Program-made: the position numbers and the translations under genes
The notes under the pieces: generated by a model
Told to the model about the DNA's origin: nothing
Seen by the model: only the letters and a program-made list of their open reading frames with translations
Databases searched by the model: none
Origin: Fallopia convolvulus
Taxonomy: Eukaryota > Streptophyta > Magnoliopsida > Caryophyllales > Polygonaceae
DNA length: 64,000 bases
Direction of reading: 5' to 3'
NCBI GenBank assembly: GCA_964016875.1
Contig: OZ024736.1
Coordinates: 40,890,707-40,954,706, forward strand
Shown here: positions 44,759 through 55,978 of the stretch, one piece after another
How the letters are laid out: every line of letters begins with the position of its first letter
How positions within the stretch are numbered: position 1 is the stretch's first letter

Positions 44759-47592
44759 TGTAACACCCCGACTTACCGTCAGGACATTACTAGGTAGTTG
44801 ATCCTAACGGGTCCTATCTGAACGGGTTGACAACTAGAATACCTGGACCTTGCAACTCAGGCACAACAAGAAAACTATTTTAAAACATCCAACTGTCATT
44901 CAAACAAACCACGTTTTTAACAATGTCATGCATGAATCACAAATGTCTAGCCAAATCACATTCAACTCCAGAAATCTACTAAAGTCAACAACATATCAAA
45001 ATATCCGAAACACTGGCAAGACTAAACTGAACTCCCAACCCCTTTCAGTGACCTAGTGACACACGTCAACGATCCGCTGCAGCATCTGACCTAGGCTCCA
45101 ACACGGGACCTGTATGAGTACCTGGAACTGAAAAATAAAGTCCCCGAGGGGTCAGCTACTACCCTAGGCAAGCTAGATAACACACGGCAATAGTAAGACG
45201 TTTGAAAAACAACAATTATTCAACAACATAACTTCTAACAAGTGAATTGAACAGAACAGAATAAAATAGGTCAACACACATTTCCACAACCTAGAGAATA
45301 TGAGAAAGGAAATGCAATGAGACATACCATAATCAAACTAACAAGCACAAGAGTAAAGCATTTATGAAAGTAACCAACACTTTAACATTCAACAATTAAA
45401 AGGGGATACAATGGATAAGCAATTCATTAAGCGTAGCGAGAATTTACAAGGTCAAAAAAACAACTAAGTAATCACACACACGCACCCAACAAAATCACAA
45501 TCCTATTGGGAAATGTCATTCTTCCTTCCACCACCGCATTCCCATCTACGACGCTAACTCACCTGTGCCCGAGTGCAGAGGCGGGCCCTCCCACTTTCCA
45601 TGTACGTCATCCTTCCAACCCCTGGTCAAGCCTCCACTGGAGCACTTGCCAAAAACGAACAATCAATTTTTATTTTTAAAAGGGCCCTGCCGACACACGA
45701 CCATGGCTAGACGCCTCTTCGCCACCGACAATCGTCTCACATGATCGTGCCGGTTACGCTGCCAGCACAGAGAAAGCGATAGTATTTCTTTTACGAGAAA
45801 ACATTTAGAATGGAAAGCACATCACATCATACAATAAAACATTTTGCACGGAAAGCATACATTCGGGACTAATTCCCAAAACCAATCTCACAATCACGGC
45901 ATGAAATCTAACAAGACTAAAATAGAGCCGAGCAAGTCGAGAACAACTTACCCGGAAAGCGATCCTCGAAGGAAGTAAGAAACGCGTCGATACTAAAGAC
46001 CTACGAATCATAACGTTCACGGTTAATGGACTAACCGCGAGAAGTAGCTTTCGATTCTAGGTAAGCATAACTATAGTAGCTTCTTCAAGTTGTGAATCAC
46101 CATAAATCCATGGTATCCAAAAGAGTGCGAATTGAAATGATTCTAGAATATTCAACCAAAAATATTATTCGCAACAAAATTAAGAATCAACATCTCGACT
46201 TTCATACATACTATGTTTTCCAAACCTTCAAGGTCTTGAAGAGTGATAGCCCAAGGAGACCAAAAGATTATGTTACAACTCACACGACATGCATCCGACC
46301 AAAGCAACATATAATATTGTATGGCCTAATTGATAGCCAACAAACGAGTTCTACCAAGCCATAAAAGGTCAAAACTAGCATACATCCTACTCGAAAGCCC
46401 TAATACTTCTCATAATCTAGGAAGGATCAATCCACACAAGATTAAGTGACGATCGCAAACAGACAGACATCAAAAGCTCAGTCGAGACTTACTCAAGATC
46501 AATCCCGAGTCAAATTACAACTTTTACTCCATATCGACAAAAGGCATAATTATTCTTTTTCGCCATTCAAACCAAATTCCAATTCCACCATTTACAACTC
46601 ATTCAATCAAATTTAGTCTCAACTTCAATCAAAAGTATCGCCATGAAACTAATTTGTACACCATGCCACCACACAATTCTAATTTAAACTTTTAATAGCA
46701 TTCATACACCGAAACAAGTGTAAAACTCAAATAACAAGATCAGATTAGACTCAAATTTGGGTATCGAGTATAGATTTCAACAAAACGCACGCAAGAGCGA
46801 GATCCAACCTCGAAGGCGAAGGTCAGGGCAAAGCTCCAAGCCAGGTTCTCGGGAGGGGAAGACACTCACTGTAGGGCGGTTTTCGGTGGAGTACAACTGA
46901 TGCTTCCCCAATTCGTTGTCGACACACGATCACAATTTGTGTTGCTCGACAAGTGTTGAGCTCGGCCAAAGTGAGTGGGGTCGGCGGTGTGTTGGGTCGA
47001 CTCGACGAGGACGGAAACGATCAGAATTCAACGCTGGCGTGCAACTATGGCTGAATCTGTTCGATCGGTGACGAGCTTGTTTCTAGGCCAAACTTCGACG
47101 GCCACACCCGAACGGAACGATGACTTGCGACGCGGTTTCTAGGTGGCGGCGGTAGACACGGACGACCCACGACGGGCGAGGTTAGCGGCACAACGGCTCG
47201 GAGAGAGTTGAAGCAGAGGACGCACGGTGTATTCCTGGCGACAGCGAAAACGGGAATTGGCGAGAAAGGACAGTCAGGGTCGGGCGACGGTCGGCGACGA
47301 GCACAATTACTTGAAGCTGGCATTGAAGATGACCCTCAATGAGCCATCTTGTGTTCTAGATGAGCGGCGCACCAGTATGTTAGGGGCAAGGCAGAAATTA
47401 GGGATATGAGGTGAAAGATAAGAGGGAAGGAATTGGGCTTTTTAAAAAAAAACGGGTTTGGTTTTACTAGTCTCCCCCTTATTTTTGGGCTTTTTGATCC
47501 AATTAATAAGGAAAGGTGAAAAAAGTAGCAAAACGAGTGAAATCGATACGGATGAATTAATTATCGGGTTTTTTGGAAACCCGAGTATTACA
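44759..47592. mobile_element. Solo LTR (or short LTR element), probably Ty3/gypsy type
   Basis: The 2.83-kb segment begins TGTAACACCCCG and ends CGAGTATTACA, that is TG...CA with short inverted ends. It is flanked by the identical 5-mer CAAGA (44754-44758 and 47593-47597). A 5-bp duplication and TG...CA ends define an LTR insertion. Long LTRs with TGTAACACCC starts are common in plant gypsy elements such as the Tekay/Del clade; the clade is inferred. No gag or pol motif is present inside, and its short open frames (44850-45056, 45805-46020, 46092-46364, 47045-47409) look non-coding. Confidence 0.72.
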
Positions 47593-47597
47593 CAAGA

Positions 47598-47690
47598 GGT
47601 TGGGTTCGAATCTTGAGACCTCTCGCCCCATCCCTCACACATGCTCCTAGTCCAACCACCATATCAATTTTTTTTTAATAGTTTCCTAAT
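47598..47690 (-). mobile_element. Second SINE-like promoter region next to the LTR
   Basis: The minus strand has 'ATGGTGGTTGGACTAGG' (A-box-like) followed by 'AGATTCGAACCC' (B-box-like). It resembles the sequence at 40963-41060 in layout. The LTR appears to have inserted beside or into it. Confidence 0.35.
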
Positions 47691-49813
47691 GGACACAATT
47701 TGCCTTTAAGCCTTCCTCCTTGGTCTTCCCCCTAGAACAGCCAGTTGCATAATTAGCCTAGCACCGAGGGACTGTCCAACAGATTTCTGCTAAAAGCTTT
47801 ACTGACCTAGCGTCGATGGGTCACCTCACCCCTTTCTATCCCATCATCCTCCATCTTACTCTTCTCCATGGTCATAGCCAATGGCATAGTCCTTAGATAT
47901 AATTATGAAGTTGAATTAACCCCCCCCCCCCCCACCCACTTTTTGCCTATATAAAGGAGGGAAGGGGCAAGGTCTTCGCACAACAACTTCCCTTTTCAAC
48001 TTGAAGTTCCATCCATAACTCCCCCATTGCATTCCCAAGCAAGAATTGTCCACAAATCTTTTTTTCAAATCTGAATATTTTTAGCCTTTCCCTTGTTCCG
48101 CCAGATGCCATCACCAACCGTCGTCATCTTTCGACGTCTGCCTCGCCGGACTACCACTTGCAATGCCACTTCAGCCAGGGGAGACACCGCTTCTTTCGTT
48201 GCACGTCGTTGTTGTGCATCAGCCTTGCTGTTGCTGCTCCTCTGTATATGACGAGGAAGAAGGCAAGAACAAACCAGTTGGAGAGTGGGTCTGTCCTGAC
48301 GGGCCGAAGTGCCGGTGGACTAGGACAAAGTGAGGAGGAGGCCCATTTTTCTTTGCATGAGAAGAAATAGTCCAATCTGCTCACCTTCTTCTTGTCTTGT
48401 AAAGCAATTTCAGCTGTAGCCCAAACCCGAGCCCAATTCTTTTCTGACACATTAGTATACTTTCCCGAATTTTAAATTTTTTTGGCATTAAATATATTAT
48501 TTTAGAAAATTTAATCAATATTATCAATAAGCTTTTATAAACAAAAATTATTAAAATAAAATCTCAAGCATGATGGTTCGCAAAATAACTGCTAAAGAAA
48601 CAAGATTAAAGTTTATATATAGTGTAAAAACATTGTTCCGCACTAATAATACGCAGTGCAATCAAAAATTCAAAACAACGAGCACGATCTTGTGAATAAA
48701 CTTGCTATTTAATTAGTGTTGCACTTGAATGATGTGTACGTATGCATCGAGGCCTTGCAAATCTTAGTTACAAAATTCAACGTGGGATTGTGAAATTTTG
48801 TAAAGAGACAAATCAAGTTGCATAAGGACAAAGCAAATTGCTTGCTTTGGGCCTAATACTTGAACAGACTAGCGGGACATTCTCTTGATTTGGGCCAAAA
48901 AGGATATAATGTGTGTGCTTGGCCTAAACTAGACCATTCAAACAACCACCAATTAGGAGTCAACAAAACCGTCTACCAAGAATCCAAGATGGCTTCAAGT
49001 TGCAAACTTTCACTTAAGCTAGAAGTATTTCCATCTTGTAAACATTATAAAAATCAAAGTCCACTTATGATTATATTTCTATGGTCCATTAATAATGTCA
49101 ACAAGCCATCACACAACTTTGCTCAAGATTTATGATTTATGAGATTTTGAGGTTGTTTGGTGAAAATACTCAACAACAAAATAATATATATAGAGAAATA
49201 GCAAGTTTGAAGAAGAGGTCGAAAAACCTCTTCGGTTTGGAATTTTTTTTTTGTACTTAGATTCAACGTATTTGATCTCTAAGAAGAAATTTTTGCAATG
49301 AAATGAATACCATTATTTCCTCCCACAATGTAAGGACTAAGGATCATTCTTTTTCATCGATCCAACCCCAGCTCCACCCTCCCTAAAAAAAACATTATGA
49401 TATTGACATGTGATGTAGAAATACACAACACAACCCATCTCCTTAATAATTAGGGTGATAACATAACATCATCATAAAGCCATATTTTATAGCACAATGG
49501 TCAATGAACATGTGGCCATTTTTGGTAATGCTTATTCTAGATTTCTAAGCATATCCAAAAGCCAAAAGCTACATCCCAAAAGTAGATGTAAAAGAGCTAA
49601 AATGCAAATGATCTTTAAAATTCTTATCCGTTTTCTGCCATAATTACGTTGCTAAAACACTGGAAAGAAAATGGTTAGCAATGTATTAATCATTACAAGT
49701 CAAGATTTTACTCCTGGCCAGCCATTTCTCTAAACATCATCTGATCCTCCTCAAAGATTGCAGAAACTAGCTAAATTTAGCCCACTTTCAAACATTGCAA
49801 GCATATCATTCTC
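47691..49813. other. Intergenic with an orphan promoter-like block
   Basis: At about 47877-47960 there is a CCAAT-like 'agccaatgg', a C run (about 47920-47933) and a clean TATA box, 'cctatataaagg' (near 47946), followed by a C/T-rich leader. No intact gene follows. The frames at 48151-48450 are unassigned. Possibly an old LTR or a gene remnant. 48450-49800 is AT-rich and empty. Confidence 0.4.
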
Positions 49814-49933
49814 TTTATATACAAACGAATCCCAATTCCTTTGTAATCTCAGTGCAAACATCAATCCCTGATTTGTTCACCACGGGTTTGCCCACACAAG
49901 AAGACCTTATTTGTTTGTGACAAAAAAAAAAAC

Positions 49934-50257
49934 ATGGCAATGAAGCTTGCATTGTTAGGTCTTGTGTTACTAATTGGCTTGTACGGCGACATAGCTTTGG
50001 CGGATGTGTTACTAGATGACGGTGCAGACAGCGCAATTGGTAACGAGGGAAGCGGAGCCACCGCAACCACCCCAAGTGGGGCCACCACTGACGCGGAGGC
50101 GGCCCCTGTGGGTGGGCCCGTCCCTGTTGGTGCCTTCTCCAATGATGTCGGTGGGCCAGCCGGCCCCGCAGCTCAAAGCAGCGCTGCTTCCTCCTTTCAA
50201 AACCCTACACTCCTAGGTCTTTTTGCCCTTGGAGCCATCTCTCTCTCCTTCTTTTAA
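49934..50257 (+). CDS. Small secreted, GPI-anchored AGP-like protein
   Basis: Single exon, 107 residues. An N-terminal signal peptide 'MAMKLALLGLVLLIGLYG' (cleavage probably near 'IALA-D') is followed by an Ala/Gly/Ser/Thr/Pro-rich middle with 'TPSGATTDAEAAPVGGP' and 'VPVGAF'. A hydrophobic tail 'LLGLFALGAISLSFF' after small residues is typical of a GPI-attachment signal. This fits short arabinogalactan-type wall proteins, including pollen/anther BCP1-like proteins; I cannot assign it more exactly. A TATA box ('ctttatataca', near 49813) lies about 120 bp upstream and supports a real promoter. Confidence 0.72.
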   Translation: MAMKLALLGLVLLIGLYGDIALADVLLDDGADSAIGNEGSGATATTPSGATTDAEAAPVGGPVPVGAFSNDVGGPAGPAAQSSAASSFQNPTLLGLFALGAISLSFF

Positions 50258-50862
50258 GTAATTCTTTTATTTTATCAAGTTTACTTTCTTTGGATGAATT
50301 ATTGAGTTCAAAGGCGATGAATGCATCTTCATTTATGGCAACGTAGTTTCTTATGATCATCCACATTAACGTTTTAAATGCAAACGTGATTTTTTTTTCT
50401 GATTCTCTATGCTTATTTTGTTAATATGATGAATATTTTGTTTATAAAAAATTTGTCTATCATACTTATATCTGATATCAACTTCTTCCCCATTCCCTTC
50501 CCTTCCCCTTCCCTTCCCTTCCCTTCTTATGTACAAAAATATATGCAAATAGACAAACCTAAGAAACATATTAATTGCAAAATGAAAACGTAGCTGATTC
50601 TTAAGCAGCTAAAAATGATAAGTATTATAAATTGGAGAGATTGATCACCTAAGCAAGATGTTCAGGATAATCGGTCAACTAAGGTCAATGCAACAAGCTC
50701 ATTAATTTTACCTTATTAAAAAAAGTTTTTAAGAACGAAAGGAATTAATTAAAAAAAGACGGGACATATTCGAAACCCTAATTTCAAGTCTTGATCTCCT
50801 TATTCTGCCTCTACCGCCGCACAAACTTTCCAACCCCGACCTCCGTTCCTAACCCCAAATCA
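50258..50862. other. Spacer between AGP-like and UBA2-like genes
   Basis: Contains the 3' flank of the AGP-like gene, a short 'cccttcc' repeat (about 50488-50525) and the 5' leader of the UBA2-like gene. Confidence 0.45.
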
Positions 50863-52371
50863 ATGGCGAAGAAGCGGAAGCTCATTACCAAAGCCACCGA
50901 AGAAGCCCAGAAACAGAAGCAGCAGAAGCAAGAGCAAGAGGAGAAGCAACAAAAGGAACAACAGCTTGCCGAACAGATAGCCACACAAGAGCAATTGGAG
51001 GATGAGGAAGACGATGAAGAAGACGCTGATTACGAAGTAGTCGGAGAAGAAGACGGTGAGGAGGAGGAGGAGGAGGAGGAGGGGGAGGAAGAAGATGGAG
51101 AGGAAGAGGAGGAGGAGGAGGAGGAGGAGGAGGAGGAGGAGGAAGGAGAAGAAGAAGAGGAAGAAGAGGACGACGAAGCCGCTAACGGCGTTGGCGACGA
51201 TGACGGCGAACCGATCCACACTCTTCTGGAGCCTTTCACCAAGGAGAAGCTTATCAGCATGATCTGCGAGGCCGCCGAGAAGCATCCTCAGGTGGCGGCG
51301 CGTGTCAGGAAGATCGCCGACGAGGATCCAGTCCATCGGAAGATCTTTGTCCACGGCCTTGGCTGGGATACCACCACGGAGACTCTCCGGGGCGCCTTCT
51401 CGCAGTACGGCGACATTGAAGACTGCAAGGCGGTGACCGATAAGATCTCCGGAAAATCGAAAGGCTACGGTTTCATTCTCTTCAAGTCCAGGAGCGGGGC
51501 CTACAAGGCTCTTCAGGAGCCGCAGAAGAAGATCGGCAACCGTGTAACGGCGTGCCAGCTGGCCGTCGTGGGTCCCGTCCCCGCTTCCAACACCGCCGGC
51601 GGCTCGGCCTCGGCCTCAGCTCATCCCGCGGCTCCACAGCAGCCGGTTTCGGAGTACACTCAGCGGAAGATCTACGTGAGCAACGTCGGAGAGAATTTGG
51701 ATCCTCAGAAACTCTACAAGTTCTTCGCTAATTTTGGCGAGATCGAGGAAGGGCCCTTGGGTCTGGACAAGGTCACCGGGAAGCCCAAAGGTTTCTGTTT
51801 GTTCGTATACAAGAGCGTGGAGAGCGCGAGGAAGGCGTTAGAGGAGCCTCATAAGACCTTCGAAGGTCACATCTTGAATTGCCAGAAGGCTATTGATGGG
51901 CCAAAGCATACAAAGCAACATCACCAAAACCAGCCGCAGAGAAACCCACACTATGGGAGGAATGACAACCAGAGCTACGGCGGTCCCGTTGGAGGTGGTC
52001 AGATGATGGGCCAGGCGGTTTCTACGCTCCCTTACAACCAGGGAGCACCTGCACCTGCACTGAACCCTGCTCTTGGGCAAGCTTTAACTGCTCTTTTGGC
52101 TACGCAGGGCGGTTTGGGACTCCATAACTTGTTGGGTTCACTTGGAACAGCTGGTGTTGGAGCTGCTCCCGCCGTCTCTCCAGCTGTGCATGGCATTCAA
52201 GGCGGTTATGGGAATCAAGCAGTAGGGAGTAGTATCAGCCCGGGAGTGCTGGGAGGTTATGGGACTCAAGCGGGATTGCAGGGTGCATATCAAAATCAGC
52301 AGCAGGGGGGCTCGAGAACGCAACATGGTGCGGGTCACATGGGTGGTGGGGCGCCCTACACGGGCCATTGA
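50863..52371 (+). CDS. UBA2: UBP1-associated protein 2 (UBA2)-type RNA-binding protein
   Basis: Intronless, 502 residues, start 'MAKKRKLITKATEE' at 50863 (the longer frame upstream is non-conserved leader). A Gln/Lys/Glu-rich coiled N-terminus and a long Glu/Asp tract (about residues 60-105) precede two RRMs. RRM1 is at about residues 158-233 (RNP2 'KIFVHGLGW', RNP1 'KGYGFILF'); RRM2 is at about 267-343 ('KIYVSNVGE', 'KGFCLFVY'). The C-terminus is Gly/Gln/Ala-rich. Plant UBA2 proteins are nuclear, bind U-rich 3' UTRs with UBP1, and act in mRNA stability, ABA and wounding responses. UBA2A/B are the closest by layout. Confidence 0.92.
   Translation: MAKKRKLITKATEEAQKQKQQKQEQEEKQQKEQQLAEQIATQEQLEDEEDDEEDADYEVVGEEDGEEEEEEEEGEEEDGEEEEEEEEEEEEEEEGEEEEEEEDDEAANGVGDDDGEPIHTLLEPFTKEKLISMICEAAEKHPQVAARVRKIADEDPVHRKIFVHGLGWDTTTETLRGAFSQYGDIEDCKAVTDKISGKSKGYGFILFKSRSGAYKALQEPQKKIGNRVTACQLAVVGPVPASNTAGGSASASAHPAAPQQPVSEYTQRKIYVSNVGENLDPQKLYKFFANFGEIEEGPLGLDKVTGKPKGFCLFVYKSVESARKALEEPHKTFEGHILNCQKAIDGPKHTKQHHQNQPQRNPHYGRNDNQSYGGPVGGGQMMGQAVSTLPYNQGAPAPALNPALGQALTALLATQGGLGLHNLLGSLGTAGVGAAPAVSPAVHGIQGGYGNQAVGSSISPGVLGGYGTQAGLQGAYQNQQQGGSRTQHGAGHMGGGAPYTGH
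51055..51175 (+). repeat. GAG/GAA triplet microsatellite in the UBA2-like coding sequence
   Basis: Nearly pure GAG with some GAA and GGG codons, translated as poly-Glu. Because it is coding, length changes would be in triplets. The antisense frame reads poly-Leu/Ser and is a shadow. Confidence 0.9.
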
Positions 52372-55300
52372 GAGTCTTGTAGGTATTTACTGAAGCTCCA
52401 TCGTTGATTAGAATTTTATTTTGTTTATTGACATCCTTTGCATTGCTGATCTTGTTTTTTTTTTTTTTTTTGTGAATCAGTGTTCTTTCTCTATGAGCTT
52501 TGACATAGGCTGAGATTGTCTGACATTGCTTTGATGCAAGTAGGTGGTGTTAAAGATTGTAGCTTTTAAATTTTATTGGAGCTATTAGAGTTATCATGGA
52601 TATAATTAATGATTTATAATTAGGAGCCATTGGAGGTAATTAAGGATCTTACTATTATTCTTTTTGAATGTCCTTCATGAATTTGCTGCTGGTAAATGAG
52701 CTGAATAACAAATTTTTTGAGATTTTCCCTTTTTGGATTTTTTTTACATTTTTCTCAATAGCTGCCAAGGATAGGTTCATGTGACTATAAGTAAATGTGG
52801 TACTGGTATGTTTTTTTTTTTTCTAAGACATGGTTGTGGGCCTGTGGCGGACTTTTTTGGTGCAGTTACACAATTCTGCATCAGTCATTTGCGAGCATTT
52901 GATTTGTTAAAAAGATTACACTATTCATTATTTTGCACTGGAGTCTACTTTCTAATGGATCTTCTATTCGAAAAAAGTTAAGCTTAACATTTTCTGCCTT
53001 GTTTATGTTTCTGCAACTTGCTGCTATAAAAAGGTAATATACTGCTGAGCAGCATGTCTTGCAAACTCTTTTATATTCTCGCTTTTGAAGTCAAAGGATA
53101 TTTCATCTTGCACTTTATAAATCATAAATTACACCTGTCAATTCCCCTTGTCTTGAAAACTATTTTGGCTATTGAGCTTTCTTAAATAATTTTGTTTTGT
53201 GATCTATTCATTCATTTTTCAGATTGTAGTAGGTGCATCAATGTTTTTAGTACTGCCTGGTGAATCTTCTGAAGTTTCTGGAGCTATGCAAAAAGAGATC
53301 TTTTATGAATTATGATGTTTCATTACTAGTGCAAGTGTAGTATTTTAACAACTAATGGAGTCGCGTTTTTTCTTCTTCTTCCCTAGTCCTTTAAAATTAT
53401 TGTAATATTTTGAAGGCTTTTGAACCTCCGGTATTATGTCTTTTCTTTCTTTGATATTGGACATGGACCTTTTCAAACAATGGCTCTAGATGTTTAGCCA
53501 CCAGATGATCTTGTACTCATTCTGATGCTCTAATCTATCGTTTTGTGGGTTCTTTAAAGAAAATGTTTCTATTTGATTGCAATGAGCTTGGCTAAAAACT
53601 TGTTTGATGGTTTCCTATTTGATTTGCCAGTGATGGCTGTATTAAATTAAATTGTGTGCTAGTAAATGTAAGTTCTATCTGTATCCTGTTTGTATCGGGT
53701 ACTCCAGTGATGTGTGATGGATACACCGATAAAAAAAAGGTGCTGAGATAGTCTTTATTTTAACAAACTTTCCTATTCATTTTTAGTCATTAATGTTTTT
53801 CAAGAAATTTCAAAGTTCTTTGCTGTGAAAGATAGTTGTTGATATTTGCCAAATCCCTTGTGAAAGAAATATAAGAGATTAGGAAGAATCATTTGATTTT
53901 ATAGTACTGGTTTTGGGTGGTTGATGGGTTCTGGAAGCATGTGTTATAAAGGCATACTGTGATCCTGTAAAATACATGTAAAATATGTACGCTTGTACAT
54001 AAGCATCAAAACTGTTATATTTTTTGTATAGGAGGTTTGATCATGGTTGCAGAAGTTGAAAACTGAGATCAAACAATACCCTGTTCTTAATATAGGGCAA
54101 GGCAACAGAACTCACATTTGTGGAAAGGATTCATTGGTTCAAGTTGACCATCTTTGCTGTGTTATAGTTTTTCCATCTTTTTCTCTTTTGTTGTGATGAT
54201 CATTGGTTGAAGTGGATCATCTTTTTCTTTAGTATAAGGAGTTTTATTCATGTTTATTGAGAGTTGGGGGTTCACTAATTGGGCGGTCATGGTCTTTTGA
54301 CAAAACCTAATCCTATAATAGATGGAGATTTGAGGTAAGCTGTTGAAATTGCACTTAAATGCAATATTTGCTTTGATTTAGTGGGCTCAGTAAGTGGATG
54401 AGAGACTTAGATTTGATGAACTCATCAAGGGGATGATGAGAGAGTTGCATTCGAGTATATAATGTATATTATGTTACTAATTTGCTTAGTTGCAAGGTTA
54501 GGTGAATAGTCCGTTGTTTTGTTACTTGATGCTCTTTGGTGCTATTCATACATTTGTACATTGTTGTTAGTGTGCTTGAATTTGGTGATTGCAAGGTGAT
54601 TTATACAGATTTGGTGTTATTCATACATTTGGACATTTTTGTTAGTGTGCTTGAGTTTTGTGATAGCAAGGTAATTTATACAGATTTTGGTTAGTTTAGA
54701 TCTTTGTGATTTACCTTGTGTATTTTTATAGTTACATTGGTGTTGTTGTAATACTATCCAATTTATGATGGTTCATGGCTGTATTATATCTTCATTGTAT
54801 ATCCGAGGTCAGATTTCGTCCAGCATTTTTCAACCCACTTCACATACTGAAGTTTGCCACCATTAGCATCCTACTTGTAAACCAACAACAATATAGCCGG
54901 ATCTTACACATGCTAACAATATATAAGCATAAACACTTAAAGAATTGATTTGATAACATCTTAATAAAAACTTGTTCAATCATCATAAACACCTTAGGAT
55001 GGGGACTCCTGTAGTAGGGCGTGCCACCACTAGCCATCAATAAAAGAACATGCCCTACAGAAGATTTATTATCAAAACACATCAGTGACCTTTCCTATCA
55101 GCTGCAAAAGCCATTAGCCAATCGGTATTATCATACTAAATGCCTCTTGTTCCTCACTTTCAGCCTCAAAACATTCTCAAGAATAAAACAATTGATTAGT
55201 GTCAGTAGTTTGAGAAATACGACATTCTATATTAAGTATATTACCTTCTTATAAGTCTTTTGATACCAATTGACAATTCTTATCAATTGACAATTCTAAT

Positions 55301-55978
55301 ACCACATTGTTTCTCTGAGAATGAGATATCCATGATACGAGGCAACATCTACACTTCTCTGCCAAATTCTTGTCAGTTGGGAAGAGAAAGATAAGCTTTT
55401 TCTTTTTAAAATTCAAAGGTCCATGTTCTTTCGCATTTCGTACTTATATGGACATTCACAGGTGATCCGTTTCCTTAAATGATTGTGCCTTATTTTGTGG
55501 GTAATTTTGTGAAATTTATCCAAACAAGAAGCTTTTTGACTATGTGCCAAATCACACAGAAAAAGAAACAAAGTATCAAAACCATTCAAGTTTACAAACA
55601 ACAATGATATTATAAAATAAAATATCACAAAAACACGGATAATTGCAACTGTGTAATTGAAAACACAGCAGGGGAAGAATCTAAACCATGACAACCTATA
55701 CAACTTCTGCATGTCCTGAATCACAATTTTTTCAACTAATGTGCCATAAGAGGACTACCATTTTATCACTTTCTATGTCTATATCAAATTATTAATCCTA
55801 TTACTTATTTAGTTACATGAAAAAAAAAGGTCACAAGCTAACAGCTAAGGTTAGCAGCACTTCTATAGGCCATAATTATGCTGAAATGATTAAAAACAAA
55901 ATCCTTGCGACTCTGATCATAATCCCGCCAGTTTAAGTTCAAGTCTCCGACTCCAAGAGGGCCGTCATCATTTGTGGG
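52372..55978. other. 3.6-kb intergenic region
   Basis: Starts with the UBA2-like 3' UTR (T run at about 52458-52471). A stretch near 54540-54660 contains two diverged copies of 'ttggtg(c/t)tattcatacattt.tacatt'. Short frames (52781-52981, 54840-55082, 55413-55724) have no known motif. No gene or RNA is supported. Confidence 0.45.

Noticed and set aside
47045..47409. Open frames near the right end of the LTR
   Set aside because: GC-rich local composition explains them; no gag, pol or other domain is seen.
50860..51354. Antisense Leu-rich frame across the UBA2-like gene
   Set aside because: It is the reverse of the GAG triplet tract; the sense frame has two clear RRMs.
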